Positions 57,001 through 64,000 of a DNA stretch of 64,000 nt are shown in pieces; the stretch's first letter is position 1, and each line of letters begins with the position of its first letter. The notes under the pieces were generated by a model. It was not told where the DNA came from. It did not search any database and was given only the letters and a program-made list of their open reading frames with translations. This stretch comes from Fibrobacterota bacterium. GTDB taxonomy: Bacteria; Fibrobacterota; Chitinivibrionia; Chitinivibrionales; Chitinispirillaceae. The DNA is taken from positions 62,001-126,000 of the forward strand of contig JAEYNR010000006.1 in NCBI GenBank assembly GCA_023412475.1, written 5' to 3'. Both the position numbers and the translations under genes were made by a program.

Positions 57001-57753
57001 TGTGATAAATACATCATACATATCTGCTTCGGAATCCATACGAGCATCAGTAAAGTAGGTAGCTCCGGCATGGAAGATCAGAAAAACCGTTTTAAGACCC
57101 GATTCGTCGCGAATGGTACTGTCGGATGGATCGAAGCTGAGGCTGGAAAAAGGAGATTTATCCGGACTTTTGCTGGCCTCAAGTATTGCATCTCTTGAGA
57201 AACGAAGCAATCCGGTTGATTTTCTTTCATAATATTGATCAGGGGTTTCACCTTTCTTTTTCCCACCTGGAGAGTATTTTGGAAGGCTTTGAGGCACAGT
57301 AAATGGCTTTCCATCGGTCCCCGTACTGTATAATGAATATTTAAGGATCAGCTTACCACGTGAAGCTTTCCTGTAATATTGGGCAACAGTTTCAAGCTGA
57401 TTAACAAAGTAGAGCGAGTCGTGAGGATGATCATCAAATTTATAAACCGTATCGTTACTGTTTAGATACCAACGGAACTCATCCTTTTCCTTGTCCCCAC
57501 CACCTCTCATTTCAAATTTGCCGTTACCGGTAGTCAGGTACGAAGTGTCGGAATCGAATTCCACCATAAAAGCCATGATACGAACAGTATCTGACTTACT
57601 TTTATGAAAATTTATTGACCATCGGTGATCACGTGCGGTTTCCACCAGCCGTTTCTGTGAGCTTGTTCTGAAAAGTGCTTTTTGGGCGGAACCGTCAGAA
57701 GCGGTTAACAGCAATATCAGAAAAAAATGAATTATTGAACCTTTTATATACAT
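54088..57753 (-). CDS. M6-like secreted protein with lost HExxH, propeller repeats and T9SS-like sorting tail
   Basis: The 1221 residues have a signal peptide (IHFFLILLLTASDGSAQ) and an M6 (immune inhibitor A-like) domain to about 560, recognisable in VARQLGVPDLW, GGFCIMDIGADFNGNG, PSAWVRAFMGWDEP and NHEYYLIENRQR. The expected HExxH is VNQVARQ at about 300-306, so catalytic His and Glu are absent. A FG-GAP/VCBS-like repeat region follows (DLDRDTALEIVVSD, DLDKDGYLDIVISG). The C-terminus (about 1130-1221: SYPNPARGVKNVTVKY, DIYSITGFVVY, FGPGVYRCRLEAT) is a type A T9SS-like sorting domain or FlgD-type Ig domain. It is in the envelope operon after the PorV-like gene. Confidence 0.82.
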   Translation of the reverse strand: MYIKGSIIHFFLILLLTASDGSAQKALFRTSSQKRLVETARDHRWSINFHKSKSDTVRIMAFMVEFDSDTSYLTTGNGKFEMRGGGDKEKDEFRWYLNSNDTVYKFDDHPHDSLYFVNQLETVAQYYRKASRGKLILKYSLYSTGTDGKPFTVPQSLPKYSPGGKKKGETPDQYYERKSTGLLRFSRDAILEASKSPDKSPFSSLSFDPSDSTIRDESGLKTVFLIFHAGATYFTDARMDSEADMYDVFITPDYFKYYRDSLGLAQNGVVVQGKNPLLIDELMICSETANQDSLNCGIQGILVNQVARQLGVPDLWASSGSGVGGFCIMDIGADFNGNGFIPPYPSAWVRAFMGWDEPKVAPVGVANTYSVKALASVLNKVASGQQSNDTTILMVPINNHEYYLIENRQRNLSGNKSFFKYDSSDERRYPIAAYPFHVNLDSVLKETAGPSRTVTLPENNDIGLPASGILVWHVDEHLIRQRLQYNMVNSDSTYKGVRLVEADGVPDISIQFQNVLGEQVYDFGGAEDVFPYESVIDSSSTIVRVNGFGPYTSPSTRSNDGGHSWMKLQFTPQSSIKKEYSVLIRGSHHHYSSNISDSIFKVSVQWDYLTPLWPKRAAPEEFFEPVSGNFDPSTETAELVLVSKSGKIYAWSADTLSQAGYNQKLLPLDRIDLKGDTLHNADTISFLDSLPQITAMPSVIANRVFIPSANGCIYSLSSLSPVDTRIDTIKLNAIPSSYVCNYKDSVWAVGCRNGVVIFGNFMDSVHSVKLKSDSAVNAVASLNGSAYSVAVIQSDGTLSLCTAGKNSTTLSTVVSGIGPYTLVSGDLDRDTALEIVVSDSRHGLWVYELSLKLAKGWREKPTDKPSTYTYIDTSKYKADDRTVLPVNYSAPALADLDKDGYLDIVISGTNGIYAFNYKNALLSGWPAYLDTRYWYQRGSVQSSPAIVCGANREPLVLFSSATGENITFRAAKVVKADLNAGTVWFYLENGALDSITDFTRAQMDTILSYNDSIIAHDITPGGLIDALTKEAKRPSNNNSILQANWPLTAGSPLVCSPMLCFMDRDNTPDLIAVSTEGWVYRWEIDKQILPDSLFWPMPGYNNGRSFTYGGLPPPILTALGEPISFFSYPNPARGVKNVTVKYQFSGPATNVRLDIYSITGFVVYSKKKMGNPPEELTGSYPSWNEHYVSIEKFGPGVYRCRLEATINGKKHSRFWKMAVIK

Positions 57754-57814
57754 TTACAATAGTCCCTGTCCAGTTTCAGATCCCAGAATCTTTGCAGAAT
57801 AACTCCAGTTGACT

Positions 57815-60313
57815 TTAATAATCAAACATGAAAGATATTCGCCATTGTCCATCGCGAACACCGGTTGCGCCATCTTTATGTGGATTGATTTTTCGTAACA
57901 TTCCCTTCATAAAGCCTTCAGGAGCCACAATATAGGAGAAGTCAAATTTCATGGTTCCGTATTTTAAGCCCAATCCCAGATTTAATTCGTAACGCTCACC
58001 GATATAATCAAAAAGCAATCCGCTTCGAACAGCAATAACGTTGTTGTACCAGTATTCCATACCCAGGTTGATATTGATTTCCTGCAATTCCTCTTCCCAG
58101 GTATCTGCAGTATCTGTAACCAGATCTGTAACCAGGGCTTTCCAGAATGGATCCGGTTTTTCATAAAAATAGTTCTTAACAACTTCCTTGTGTAAATCAA
58201 GTACGAACTTCAGATCGTGAATAGGTGTCTGAACAGCCCTGTACGCCATCCCCAGACGAAGAGTAAAAGGAATGGGGTCCACGTTATCACGATCGATATA
58301 GAAGATATGGGGGCCCATGTTCTGTAACATGAATCCCAAATCGAAGCCTCTCAGGAAAAAGTCACGCTTTAAAACTGCAACATCCAGGGCAAATGTATGT
58401 CCGACACCCTCACCGCTGGGTCCTCCCGGAGCCAGTGCACTGACCACATATTTTGCATTTAACCCTAAAGAGAGATTCTTTTTTGTGATCGGGAAGCCAT
58501 ATGAGAGATTAAACACACCTTCCCAGGACTTGACTTTTCTTGCTTCATTACCCAGTGCATCATAGAGCTGATTTTCTCCCATGAAAAGGTAGTTGATAGA
58601 CAGACCGACAGTTCCCCAGTCCTGGGTTGGAAATATTTGACCTATGTACAAGTGCCACAAATCTGAAATACCAAGTTCGGGCAAGAGTTGCTCAAAAGCG
58701 ATGTAGGACTGCATATTTGCTTTGTCATACTGGTTGAGGGTCTTGTCTGTTCCAATCCAGATATCATTGTCATGAACATTGATTGAGGTAACACTGTCTC
58801 CTTTTAGCGAGTTTTTAGAATGAAATGAATTCCATTGCGGGTCACGCTCAACCAGATTACCTTTATCATCGGTTTTAGGTTTACGCGCTTTATAACTGAT
58901 AGCCCCATTATTAGTTCCTATCCAGACACTGCCGCTTTTCTCTTCGCTTATGGAAGTAACGATGCTGTTTGGAAATTGGTAGCGCTTCCAGGAGGTTTCA
59001 TCGTAGATACAGACACCGTTCTTACCACCGACCCACAATTTATTGTCTGAATCCATCATCAGAGCGTTGATTCTGTTGAAGAGAAGTACCCGAGTGGAGT
59101 CAAAAACTGTTATGGCAGTGTCACCGATTTTATAAAGACCGTCATTTGTGCCCAGGTAAATATTATTTGATTTATCAAATTGAACGGCATTGACTTGAAG
59201 CAGCGGCAGTCCTGAAGCTGTATCGTAGCTTTTCCAGTTGCCGGTGGCAGAGAGTACTGCCACTCCCTTGTCTGTTCCAACCGCAATATCACCTCTGGGA
59301 CTTAGTGCCAGAGAGATAATTTTATTGGATGGCAAACCATCCTTAACTGAAAAAGATTTCCATTCTTCTTTGTTATAACGCCATAAACCATTTGAAGTAC
59401 CAACCCATATACGTTCTGAATTGTCCAGAACCAAAGCATTTACAGCCTCATTGACCGCTATGGAGTAAGGTATTTTGATCTCAGTCAGATCATCAATTGT
59501 TATGTCTTCAGTTTTAAGGATATCGTAAGCTTTTTCTGCAAAAGAGCTGATTGTAAGAGAATCGAAAGAGCCACCAAGAGAGGGTTTTGTGGAATCGGAA
59601 ACCTCTGATGAGTCCAAATGCGGTTTAACTGAATCTGAGGCGGTTAACTGGAAAGGTTTTGAGATGATTTCAGAGATTTTTCCTGAAGTGCGTTCAAAGG
59701 AGGACAGATCAACAATCTGCCGTGCCAGAGTTTTAGCGATTGAATCGGGATTTGCTGAATTGTGTTTCATCAGAGCTTTTTTCAGCAACTCTCTAATTTC
59801 AGCATATCTTTTCATTTCAATTCCGTTTTCGGCCCTGATCGACCAGATCGCATCTATTAACTGCTTCTCATCATCATCGGCAAGAAACCTGTTTGCAATG
59901 TCCTCAATTTTGTCATCTATTTGAAGCAGATAAATTTCGTAGGTTTCCCAGTGTTTTCCATTAAAATGGAGCAATCCATTATTTGTTCCAGCCCAAATAT
60001 TGTCTTTTAAACCGAAGTCTTTTTTCTTTTTGGAGGCAATAGCAGTGACAAGCTGATTGGAATCAAACAGGTGTGTTTTCCAGGAATGTGCCAATGGAGC
60101 CTGTCCAAGCCCTGCAGGATTATAATAAGTAGCACTGGCATCATCGGCTAGCCCGGTGAACGCTTCACCCATACCGGTAGCACGTGCTCCGGGAGGAAAA
60201 ATAAGTGTTATAACAGCAGATTCACCTACGCCAGCCAGGGAAACACTTATACTGATCAGGGTTAAAAGTAGTGATGCTCTCATAAACGCAGCTTTTCTTA
60301 GTGTTGAAATCAT
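57815..60313 (-). CDS. PorV/PorQ-type outer-membrane barrel with inserted two-component-regulator propeller
   Basis: The N-terminus after a signal peptide (MRASLLLTLISISVSLAGVG) is PorV-like: GARATGMGEAFTGLADDASA, TYYNPAGLGQ. At about residue 90 the barrel is interrupted by about 450 residues of Reg_prop-type propeller blades (IWAGTNNGLLHFNGKHWETY, WVGTSNGLWRYNKEEW, WVGGKNGVCIYDE, VWIGTNNGAISY) with an Asp/Lys/Glu-rich linker. The barrel then resumes (WGTVGLSINYLFMGENQ, KNLSLGLNAKYVVS) to a C-terminal WRISFMFDY. PorV is the T9SS protein that shuttles cargo to the attachment site. The ATG at 60313 has GAGG 9 bases upstream; Met1 at 60328 overlaps the preceding stop. Confidence 0.82.
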   Translation of the reverse strand: MISTLRKAAFMRASLLLTLISISVSLAGVGESAVITLIFPPGARATGMGEAFTGLADDASATYYNPAGLGQAPLAHSWKTHLFDSNQLVTAIASKKKKDFGLKDNIWAGTNNGLLHFNGKHWETYEIYLLQIDDKIEDIANRFLADDDEKQLIDAIWSIRAENGIEMKRYAEIRELLKKALMKHNSANPDSIAKTLARQIVDLSSFERTSGKISEIISKPFQLTASDSVKPHLDSSEVSDSTKPSLGGSFDSLTISSFAEKAYDILKTEDITIDDLTEIKIPYSIAVNEAVNALVLDNSERIWVGTSNGLWRYNKEEWKSFSVKDGLPSNKIISLALSPRGDIAVGTDKGVAVLSATGNWKSYDTASGLPLLQVNAVQFDKSNNIYLGTNDGLYKIGDTAITVFDSTRVLLFNRINALMMDSDNKLWVGGKNGVCIYDETSWKRYQFPNSIVTSISEEKSGSVWIGTNNGAISYKARKPKTDDKGNLVERDPQWNSFHSKNSLKGDSVTSINVHDNDIWIGTDKTLNQYDKANMQSYIAFEQLLPELGISDLWHLYIGQIFPTQDWGTVGLSINYLFMGENQLYDALGNEARKVKSWEGVFNLSYGFPITKKNLSLGLNAKYVVSALAPGGPSGEGVGHTFALDVAVLKRDFFLRGFDLGFMLQNMGPHIFYIDRDNVDPIPFTLRLGMAYRAVQTPIHDLKFVLDLHKEVVKNYFYEKPDPFWKALVTDLVTDTADTWEEELQEININLGMEYWYNNVIAVRSGLLFDYIGERYELNLGLGLKYGTMKFDFSYIVAPEGFMKGMLRKINPHKDGATGVRDGQWRISFMFDY

Positions 60314-60324
60314 GCAGATATACC

Positions 60325-60930
60325 TCATAAAACAGTTTGTTTATTAATTGTTTGCCAATCAGGTAATGGAGGAGGTGATTCATTGGAGAAAAGGGGACAC
60401 ATACCCTGTTCGGTAGTGTCCTTGAGATTCTCATTGCCATGGTGAGGAATAATACAACAAGTACAGCCTATATGAAAAGGCGGAATTATCCGGGGATAAT
60501 GAAAAATTTGCTGTCTGGTCACAAAATTCCCTTTGCGGAAAAAATTCAGGCAAATCGAACATTCAACAGGAGTGAATTCATAAAAATAAAATTCAACGCC
60601 ATCTCTATCACCCCGTTCAATCGTTTCAATGTTTCGGTTAAGCGATTCATTCCATTTCTCAATCAGCGCATCGATATCCGTTAACCAATCGTGAGTAGCT
60701 TCATGAAATTCGTTTTGGGAGAGGAGATATTTTCGGATATTTTCCACCGATGGCCTGATCTTCAACAACTCCTCGCGGGGACTGCGACGTACAATGGAAT
60801 AGATACCGCTGGCATGAATCAGAGTTGTTGCAGGTTCTTCTTCCTGTACACTCTCTCTGTTTAACCCGATTCTTATTGCCACTAACACCAGAATCAGAAA
60901 CAGGACAATACCAATAACGGCCAAAACCAT
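60325..60930 (-). CDS. Small membrane-anchored Cys-rich protein of unknown function
   Basis: The 201 residues begin with one membrane helix (LAVIGIVLFLILVLVAIRIG), followed by a charged helical region and a Cys/His cluster: ECSICLNFF (CxxC) and FHIGCTCCIIPHHG, then a Pro-rich tail. The PPFHIGCTC stretch resembles the terminal P-x-H-x-x-C-x-C zinc site of phage MuF-type head-morphogenesis domains, but the overall protein does not match them. A zinc or iron site is likely. It is the first gene of the envelope operon and overlaps the PorV-like gene's first ATG by 4 bases. Function unknown. Confidence 0.68.
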   Translation of the reverse strand: MVLAVIGIVLFLILVLVAIRIGLNRESVQEEEPATTLIHASGIYSIVRRSPREELLKIRPSVENIRKYLLSQNEFHEATHDWLTDIDALIEKWNESLNRNIETIERGDRDGVEFYFYEFTPVECSICLNFFRKGNFVTRQQIFHYPRIIPPFHIGCTCCIIPHHGNENLKDTTEQGMCPLFSNESPPPLPDWQTINKQTVL

Positions 60931-60988
60931 AACTTATCCTTTCTGCCAGTGGTGAGTTAAATTACAACCGCCAGAGGCGACAATTCTT

Positions 60989-61091
60989 GTTTTTGTCGCA
61001 ACTGCTCCTACAGCCTAAATGTATCCAAAGCGTTGCCGCTTTGCTTTTATTGTAGCCGCTGTGGTGCGGATCAGAGCCTGCGACAGAAAAC
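60989..61091. repeat. REP-like imperfect palindromic element
   Basis: The outer arms GTTTTTGTCGCA (60989-61000) and TGCGACAGAAAAC (61079-61091) are inverted repeats with one inserted base. Between them are TGCTCCTACAG and TTGTAGCCGCTGTGG. The CTGTAGGAGC...TTGCGACA pattern, read on the minus strand, resembles REP/BIME units of other bacteria. Confidence 0.5.
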
Positions 61092-61131
61092 TTAAAGAAC
61101 GTTATACGTTCTAATTAGGACATCTTTACTG

Positions 61132-61160
61132 CCACTGGCTACAATAACCAGTGGTTTTTT
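61132..61160 (+). terminator. Terminator-like hairpin, no plus-strand gene upstream
   Basis: CCACTGG (61132-61138) pairs with CCAGTGG (61148-61154), with a 9-base loop, then six T. It is a good intrinsic terminator on the plus strand, yet both flanking genes are on the minus strand, where the hairpin has no T tail. Confidence 0.55.
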
Positions 61161-61242
61161 ATTGGTAACCCCTGGAAGGGGTCGCAATACAGATACTCGA
61201 CTCATCAGTAAGCAATGAATTCAATGCTGCTGTCTATAATTA

Positions 61243-62448
61243 TCACATGTTGGCCACTATTTCCCGGCCAAATTGTGAACAGGAAACAGTTTTTGCATTT
61301 TCCATGAGGCGGGCAAAATCATAAGTGACAGTTGCTGCCGCAATAGCCTTCTCTAATCCTTTTATAATAAAATCTGCCGCTTCAGTCCATTTCATATACC
61401 GAAGCATCATCTCTCCAGAAAGAATTACCGATGCCGGATTAACTTTATCCTGATTGGCATATTTAGGGGCGGTTCCATGAGTTGCCTCAAAAATCGCATG
61501 ACCGGTAAGGTAATTAATATTGGCTCCTGGTGCAATTCCTATCCCCCCCACCTGAGCTGCCAGTGCATCAGAGATGTAATCACCATTAAGATTCATGGTC
61601 GCCACAACATCAAACTCATCTGCACGTAAGAGCGCCTGTTGAAAAAATATATCCGCAATCGCATCTTTCAGCAGAATTTGCCCCTCTGGCACCTTTCCTC
61701 CACATTCCTCCCAAGATACCACTTTTCCCTTATATTCTTCACGGGCAAGCTCGTATCCCCAATTTCTGAATGCTCCCTCGGTAAATTTCTGAATGTTTCC
61801 CTTATGAACCAGTGTAACACTTTTTCGTCCATTTTCAATAGCATATTCTATTGCAGCCTTGATTAATCTTCTTGAACCGCTTTTTGAGATGGGTTTAATC
61901 CCAAGCCCTGAATCTTCGCCGATCTCCCAACCGAACTCATTTTTCAGGAACAACCGCAGTTTATCCGCTTTTTCGCTTCCAGCCTCCACCTCTTTTCCAG
62001 AATAAACATCTTCAGTATTTTCCCGAAAAATCACCATGTTCACTTTCTGGGGGTTTTTAACAGGGGATGGCACACCGGCAAAATAACGAACCGGCCGCAA
62101 GCATACATAAAGATCCAGGATCTGACGAAGCGCAACGTTTAAGGAACGGATACCTCCTCCAACCGGAGTAGTAAGAGGCCCCTTTATACCTAAGAGATAC
62201 TTCCTGAATGCTTCCACAGTTTCATCTGGCAGCCAACTGCCTGTCTGATTAAAAGCTTTTTCCCCGGCAAGGACCTCTTTCCATTCTATAGAGCGTTTGC
62301 CGCCATAAGCTTTCTCTACCGCCTGTTCCAGCACAAATCTGGATGCCCGCCAGATATCAGGTCCGGTTCCATCACCTTCTATAAAAGGAATAATCGGGTT
62401 ATCGGGTACATTCAGTACACCATCTTTCATAGTAATCAGATCTGCCAT
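61243..62448 (-). CDS. icd: NADP-dependent isocitrate dehydrogenase
   Basis: It oxidatively decarboxylates isocitrate to 2-oxoglutarate in the TCA cycle. The 401-residue sequence is close to E. coli Icd: IPFIEGDGTGPDIW, PVGGGIRSLNVALRQ with the phosphorylatable Ser of the E. coli enzyme, FRENTEDVYSG, the catalytic LVHKGNIQKFTEGAF and MNLNGDYISDALAAQVGGIG. HGTAPKYANQDKVNP carries the Lys-Tyr pair that selects NADP. An aceK-type kinase is not in this window. It is monocistronic. Confidence 0.97.
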   Translation of the reverse strand: MADLITMKDGVLNVPDNPIIPFIEGDGTGPDIWRASRFVLEQAVEKAYGGKRSIEWKEVLAGEKAFNQTGSWLPDETVEAFRKYLLGIKGPLTTPVGGGIRSLNVALRQILDLYVCLRPVRYFAGVPSPVKNPQKVNMVIFRENTEDVYSGKEVEAGSEKADKLRLFLKNEFGWEIGEDSGLGIKPISKSGSRRLIKAAIEYAIENGRKSVTLVHKGNIQKFTEGAFRNWGYELAREEYKGKVVSWEECGGKVPEGQILLKDAIADIFFQQALLRADEFDVVATMNLNGDYISDALAAQVGGIGIAPGANINYLTGHAIFEATHGTAPKYANQDKVNPASVILSGEMMLRYMKWTEAADFIIKGLEKAIAAATVTYDFARLMENAKTVSCSQFGREIVANM

Positions 62449-62593
62449 TAGAAACTCCTGTGGAAAACTACGCTTGGATTATCATAGGAAGGCATAAAAA
62501 TAATCCATGAAACATCAGATTTAAAGAGTTCAGTTAGAGCATAGGTACAGTTGCTTATAGTTTTTGAGGTATGGGGTGGTTTAAAATGATCTA

Positions 62594-62623
62594 TTGACAG
62601 AGAACTTAGTAGTGATTTATCTT
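62594..62623 (+). promoter_or_regulatory. Promoter of tRNA-Gly
   Basis: TTGACA (62594-62599) and TATCTT (62618-62623, four of six) are separated by 18 bases. The predicted start is about 6 bases before the mature tRNA 5' end. Confidence 0.6.
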
Positions 62624-62635
62624 ACCAAAACTATT

Positions 62636-62707
62636 GCGGGAGTAACTCAATGGTAGAGTGTAACCTTCCCAAGGTTAAGGTTGCGGGTTCGATCCCCGTC
62701 TCCCGCT
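62636..62707 (+). tRNA. tRNA-Gly (anticodon CCC)
   Basis: A complete cloverleaf: acceptor GCGGGAG pairs with CUCCCGC, D stem ACUC/GAGU, anticodon stem UAACC/GGUUA with loop UUCCCAA, and T arm GCGGG-UUCGAUC-CCCGU. The anticodon CCC reads the glycine codon GGG. The discriminator is U. CCA is not encoded (the genome reads TCT after it). Confidence 0.95.
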
Positions 62708-63407
62708 TCTATTATGACTAGTGTGATATTTTTCCCAAAAAACCAATACAACCTCGCCCTTGTGCGGCTTAAGAGAGGGCTTACTGTAGATTTTATACTG
62801 TTTTGACTACAGCCCGGCTGGCCGACACTACAGGATGCCGTAGTACTGTGTAGTAGTTATAGCTTGCCTGCAGTTATGCATGATCTCGCCCTTCGCAATG
62901 TTTAAGAATGCTTTTTGTGAATTTAACACCCTGTATGCAGCCAAAACATGCCTGTAAGCTGCTAATACATTGCCTTTAGGAACTTATTTATCGTTTTTAG
63001 CAAGCGCTAATACTTACCTGAATCGGTCATTTTTTTGATGTGCCTTGCTTCAATCCCTCTATTTATCGATCCAGAAGTTTTTTGACCATATCACCCGGTA
63101 GATATGATCTTTCAGTTCTCCGTGCATCATCCGTCCATCTTCCGTAGCAGACTATTGCAGAGGATAGATAGCAGACGACTACGAAGGATGAACAAAAGCT
63201 CAGGGTCGCTAACCTAAAGGGCTCAATGCTATTCACACCAAATAATCGTCCGAATTAGGACTTAATTCCTTAACTCATATCACCGTAATTCTGAGCTATG
63301 ACAAATCGGGTGACAAAACCCCTTTTGTACCTGATTGTCTTTGTATACAGTTGAAAAAAGATTTATCCTGGGACAACCATCTTTTGTAATCGACAAGTTT
63401 TACAATT
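62708..63407. other. Noncoding region after the tRNA
   Basis: Seven hundred bases without a plausible gene. It contains a dispersed repeat copy (63236-63264) and an imperfect inverted repeat, 63136-63153 against 63173-63190 (13 of 18 paired), of the kind CATCCTTCGTAG...CTACGAAGGATG. Two CTCGCCCTT motifs at about 62752 and 62883 look like fragments of one repeat. No integrase or attachment-site duplication of the tRNA 3' end is seen. Confidence 0.5.
63236..63264 (+). repeat. Dispersed short repeat, shared with 12272-12300
   Basis: Twenty-two of 29 positions match 12272-12300 (20 of the first 24). Both copies lie in gene-free stretches, before an aldolase and after a tRNA. Confidence 0.35.
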
Positions 63408-63842
63408 TTACTTATTATGTTCATTTTTAATATATAGTTTTGCTGCATTTTTGTTATTCAATACATTTTTAGATGCCGATCCTATGCACCTCCCACGAAG
63501 ATCATACATTTTTTCTGTTGGTAAAATTTTAATGTTTTTTTCAAGTCCAATAACTATTCTTCGTCTTTTTGAAAGTGCAAGAATTGGCCCCCCCCAGCCA
63601 CAATCAAAATCGTCCCAATATCCTGTCTGAATGAAAATCATGTCACAGTCTGTACTATCAAATATTGAACTATCAAAAAAATTATAATCACCAGATTCAC
63701 ATCCATCTTCAATGGTTATCGTTTTATTTGATAAAAGATTTATTTCCCTGGCCCTCAATGAATGATATCTCGTCTTCTTTTACATGGATTTAGAAATGGT
63801 GACAGAGATCAAGACTACAAGAAATAGTTTTAAAAAGTACAT
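63408..63842 (-). pseudogene. Small secreted protein interrupted by one in-frame TAA
   Basis: An ATG at 63842 with AAGGAAGG 8 bases upstream begins a signal peptide (MYFLKLFLVVLISVTISKSM). The next codon is TAA (63782-63780), after which the same frame runs on as KKTRYHSLRAREINLLSNKT and so on for about 123 residues to a normal stop at 63408. If read through, the product would be a roughly 144-residue secreted protein. The body has several Cys (DGCESGDYNFF, DSTDCDMIF, FDCGWGGP) and a tail EKMYDLRGRCIGSASKN resembling the start of T9SS-type sorting tails. It is either a pseudogene, a sequencing error or a readthrough/recoded gene. I recognise no family. Confidence 0.6.
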
Positions 63843-63949
63843 ATCATATCCCTTCCTTTAAAATAATGAGGTAAGCAGGAACAATGCATCTTGAAGAACT
63901 GTAGAGCTGCTATAAAAAGAACACTAAATTTTGAAATTTCTCTGAACAT
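63830..63949 (-). CDS. Short ORF with good ribosome-binding site, possible leader peptide
   Basis: A 39-codon ORF (MFREISKFSVLFIAALQFFK, then a Cys/His-rich tail) starts at an ATG with AGGAGAG a few bases upstream. It overlaps the interrupted secreted-protein gene's first codons in another frame. The N-terminus is signal-peptide-like. It could be a leader peptide or a remnant of a second decayed secreted-protein gene; the window edge is only 50 bases away. Confidence 0.3.
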   Translation of the reverse strand: MFREISKFSVLFIAALQFFKMHCSCLPHYFKGRDMICTF

Positions 63950-64000
63950 TGCTCTCTCCTTCTGGTTGTAGGATATTTAGAGGGCAAAACAGGATTTCAC

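Larger units (their letters stand above)
60931..61242. other. Intergenic region with several palindromes
   Basis: It lies between the envelope operon and icd, both on the minus strand. It contains the REP-like element at 60989-61091, a perfect inverted repeat AGAACGT-TAT-ACGTTCT at 61096-61112, a terminator-like hairpin on the plus strand at 61132-61160, and an ACCCCT-GGA-AGGGGT hairpin further right. No ORF. Confidence 0.6.

Noticed and set aside
62752..62900. CRISPR-like spacing of CTCGCCCTT motifs
   Set aside because: Only two imperfect copies about 130 bases apart with no regular repeat-spacer pattern.
62636..63407. Integrated element at the tRNA-Gly gene
   Set aside because: No integrase gene and no repeat of the tRNA 3' end within the window.

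Overview
The window looks like chromosomal DNA from a diderm (Gram-negative) bacterium of the FCB group. Fibrobacterota (the Chitinispirillia/Chitinivibrionia side) is my best guess, with moderate confidence. The diderm call rests on an LptD homologue, a tripartite RND efflux pump and several outer-membrane barrels. The FCB lean rests on a PorV-like protein beside a very large secreted protein whose C-terminal domain resembles a type IX secretion sorting domain, plus PEGA, CBM9-like and formylglycine-fold exported proteins. No phage, IS element or CRISPR array is visible. Most of the window is housekeeping or envelope biology in short operons.

Layout. 0.1-5.9 kb (minus): efflux operon, a lipoprotein adaptor followed by an RND permease fused in frame to its TolC channel. 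6.1-10.0 kb (minus): Tex, a histone-H1-like Lys/Ala protein with a clear sigma70 promoter, and a LOG-family protein. 10.1-12.0 kb (plus): L,D-transpeptidase and a MurC-like ligase. 12.4-19.1 kb (plus): class I aldolase, then Ku and LigD (a complete bacterial NHEJ pair), a nucleotidyltransferase-like/diacylglycerol-kinase fusion and a HAD phosphatase, followed by a candidate small RNA with its own promoter and terminator. 19.5-25.4 kb (minus): an XPB-helicase-C-like protein, DnaE and PlsC in one overlapping operon. 25.7 kb: a Trm112-like protein. 26.2-28.3 kb (minus): PEGA, formylglycine-fold and CBM9-like envelope proteins. 28.5-31.1 kb (plus): LptD.

31.7-45.2 kb (minus) is a three-gene operon of unusual size: a 1723-residue secreted protein I do not recognise, an alpha-2-macroglobulin whose thioester Cys is replaced by Asn, and penicillin-binding protein 1C. 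The A2M/PBP1C pair is known; the giant first gene is the novel part. 45.7-50.9 kb holds single genes: a UroD-family protein, two radical SAM proteins, a DUF1573 protein and AroD. 50.9-60.9 kb (minus) is a second large envelope operon: a small Cys-rich membrane protein, a PorV-type barrel carrying an inserted beta-propeller, an M6-like protein that has lost HExxH, and a HExxH metallopeptidase/PD40/beta-barrel protein. Then come icd, tRNA-Gly(CCC), and at the right edge a small secreted-protein gene broken by one in-frame TAA.

The strongest candidates for something undescribed are the giant-protein/A2M/PBP1C operon, the PorV-propeller/pseudo-M6/metallopeptidase operon, the RND-TolC fusion whose junction sits on an A8 run, and the candidate small RNA near 19.35 kb. 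Short dispersed repeats and palindromic elements occupy several intergenic spaces, and one of them supplies the last codons of a radical SAM gene. All assignments are by reading the sequence; no database search was possible.
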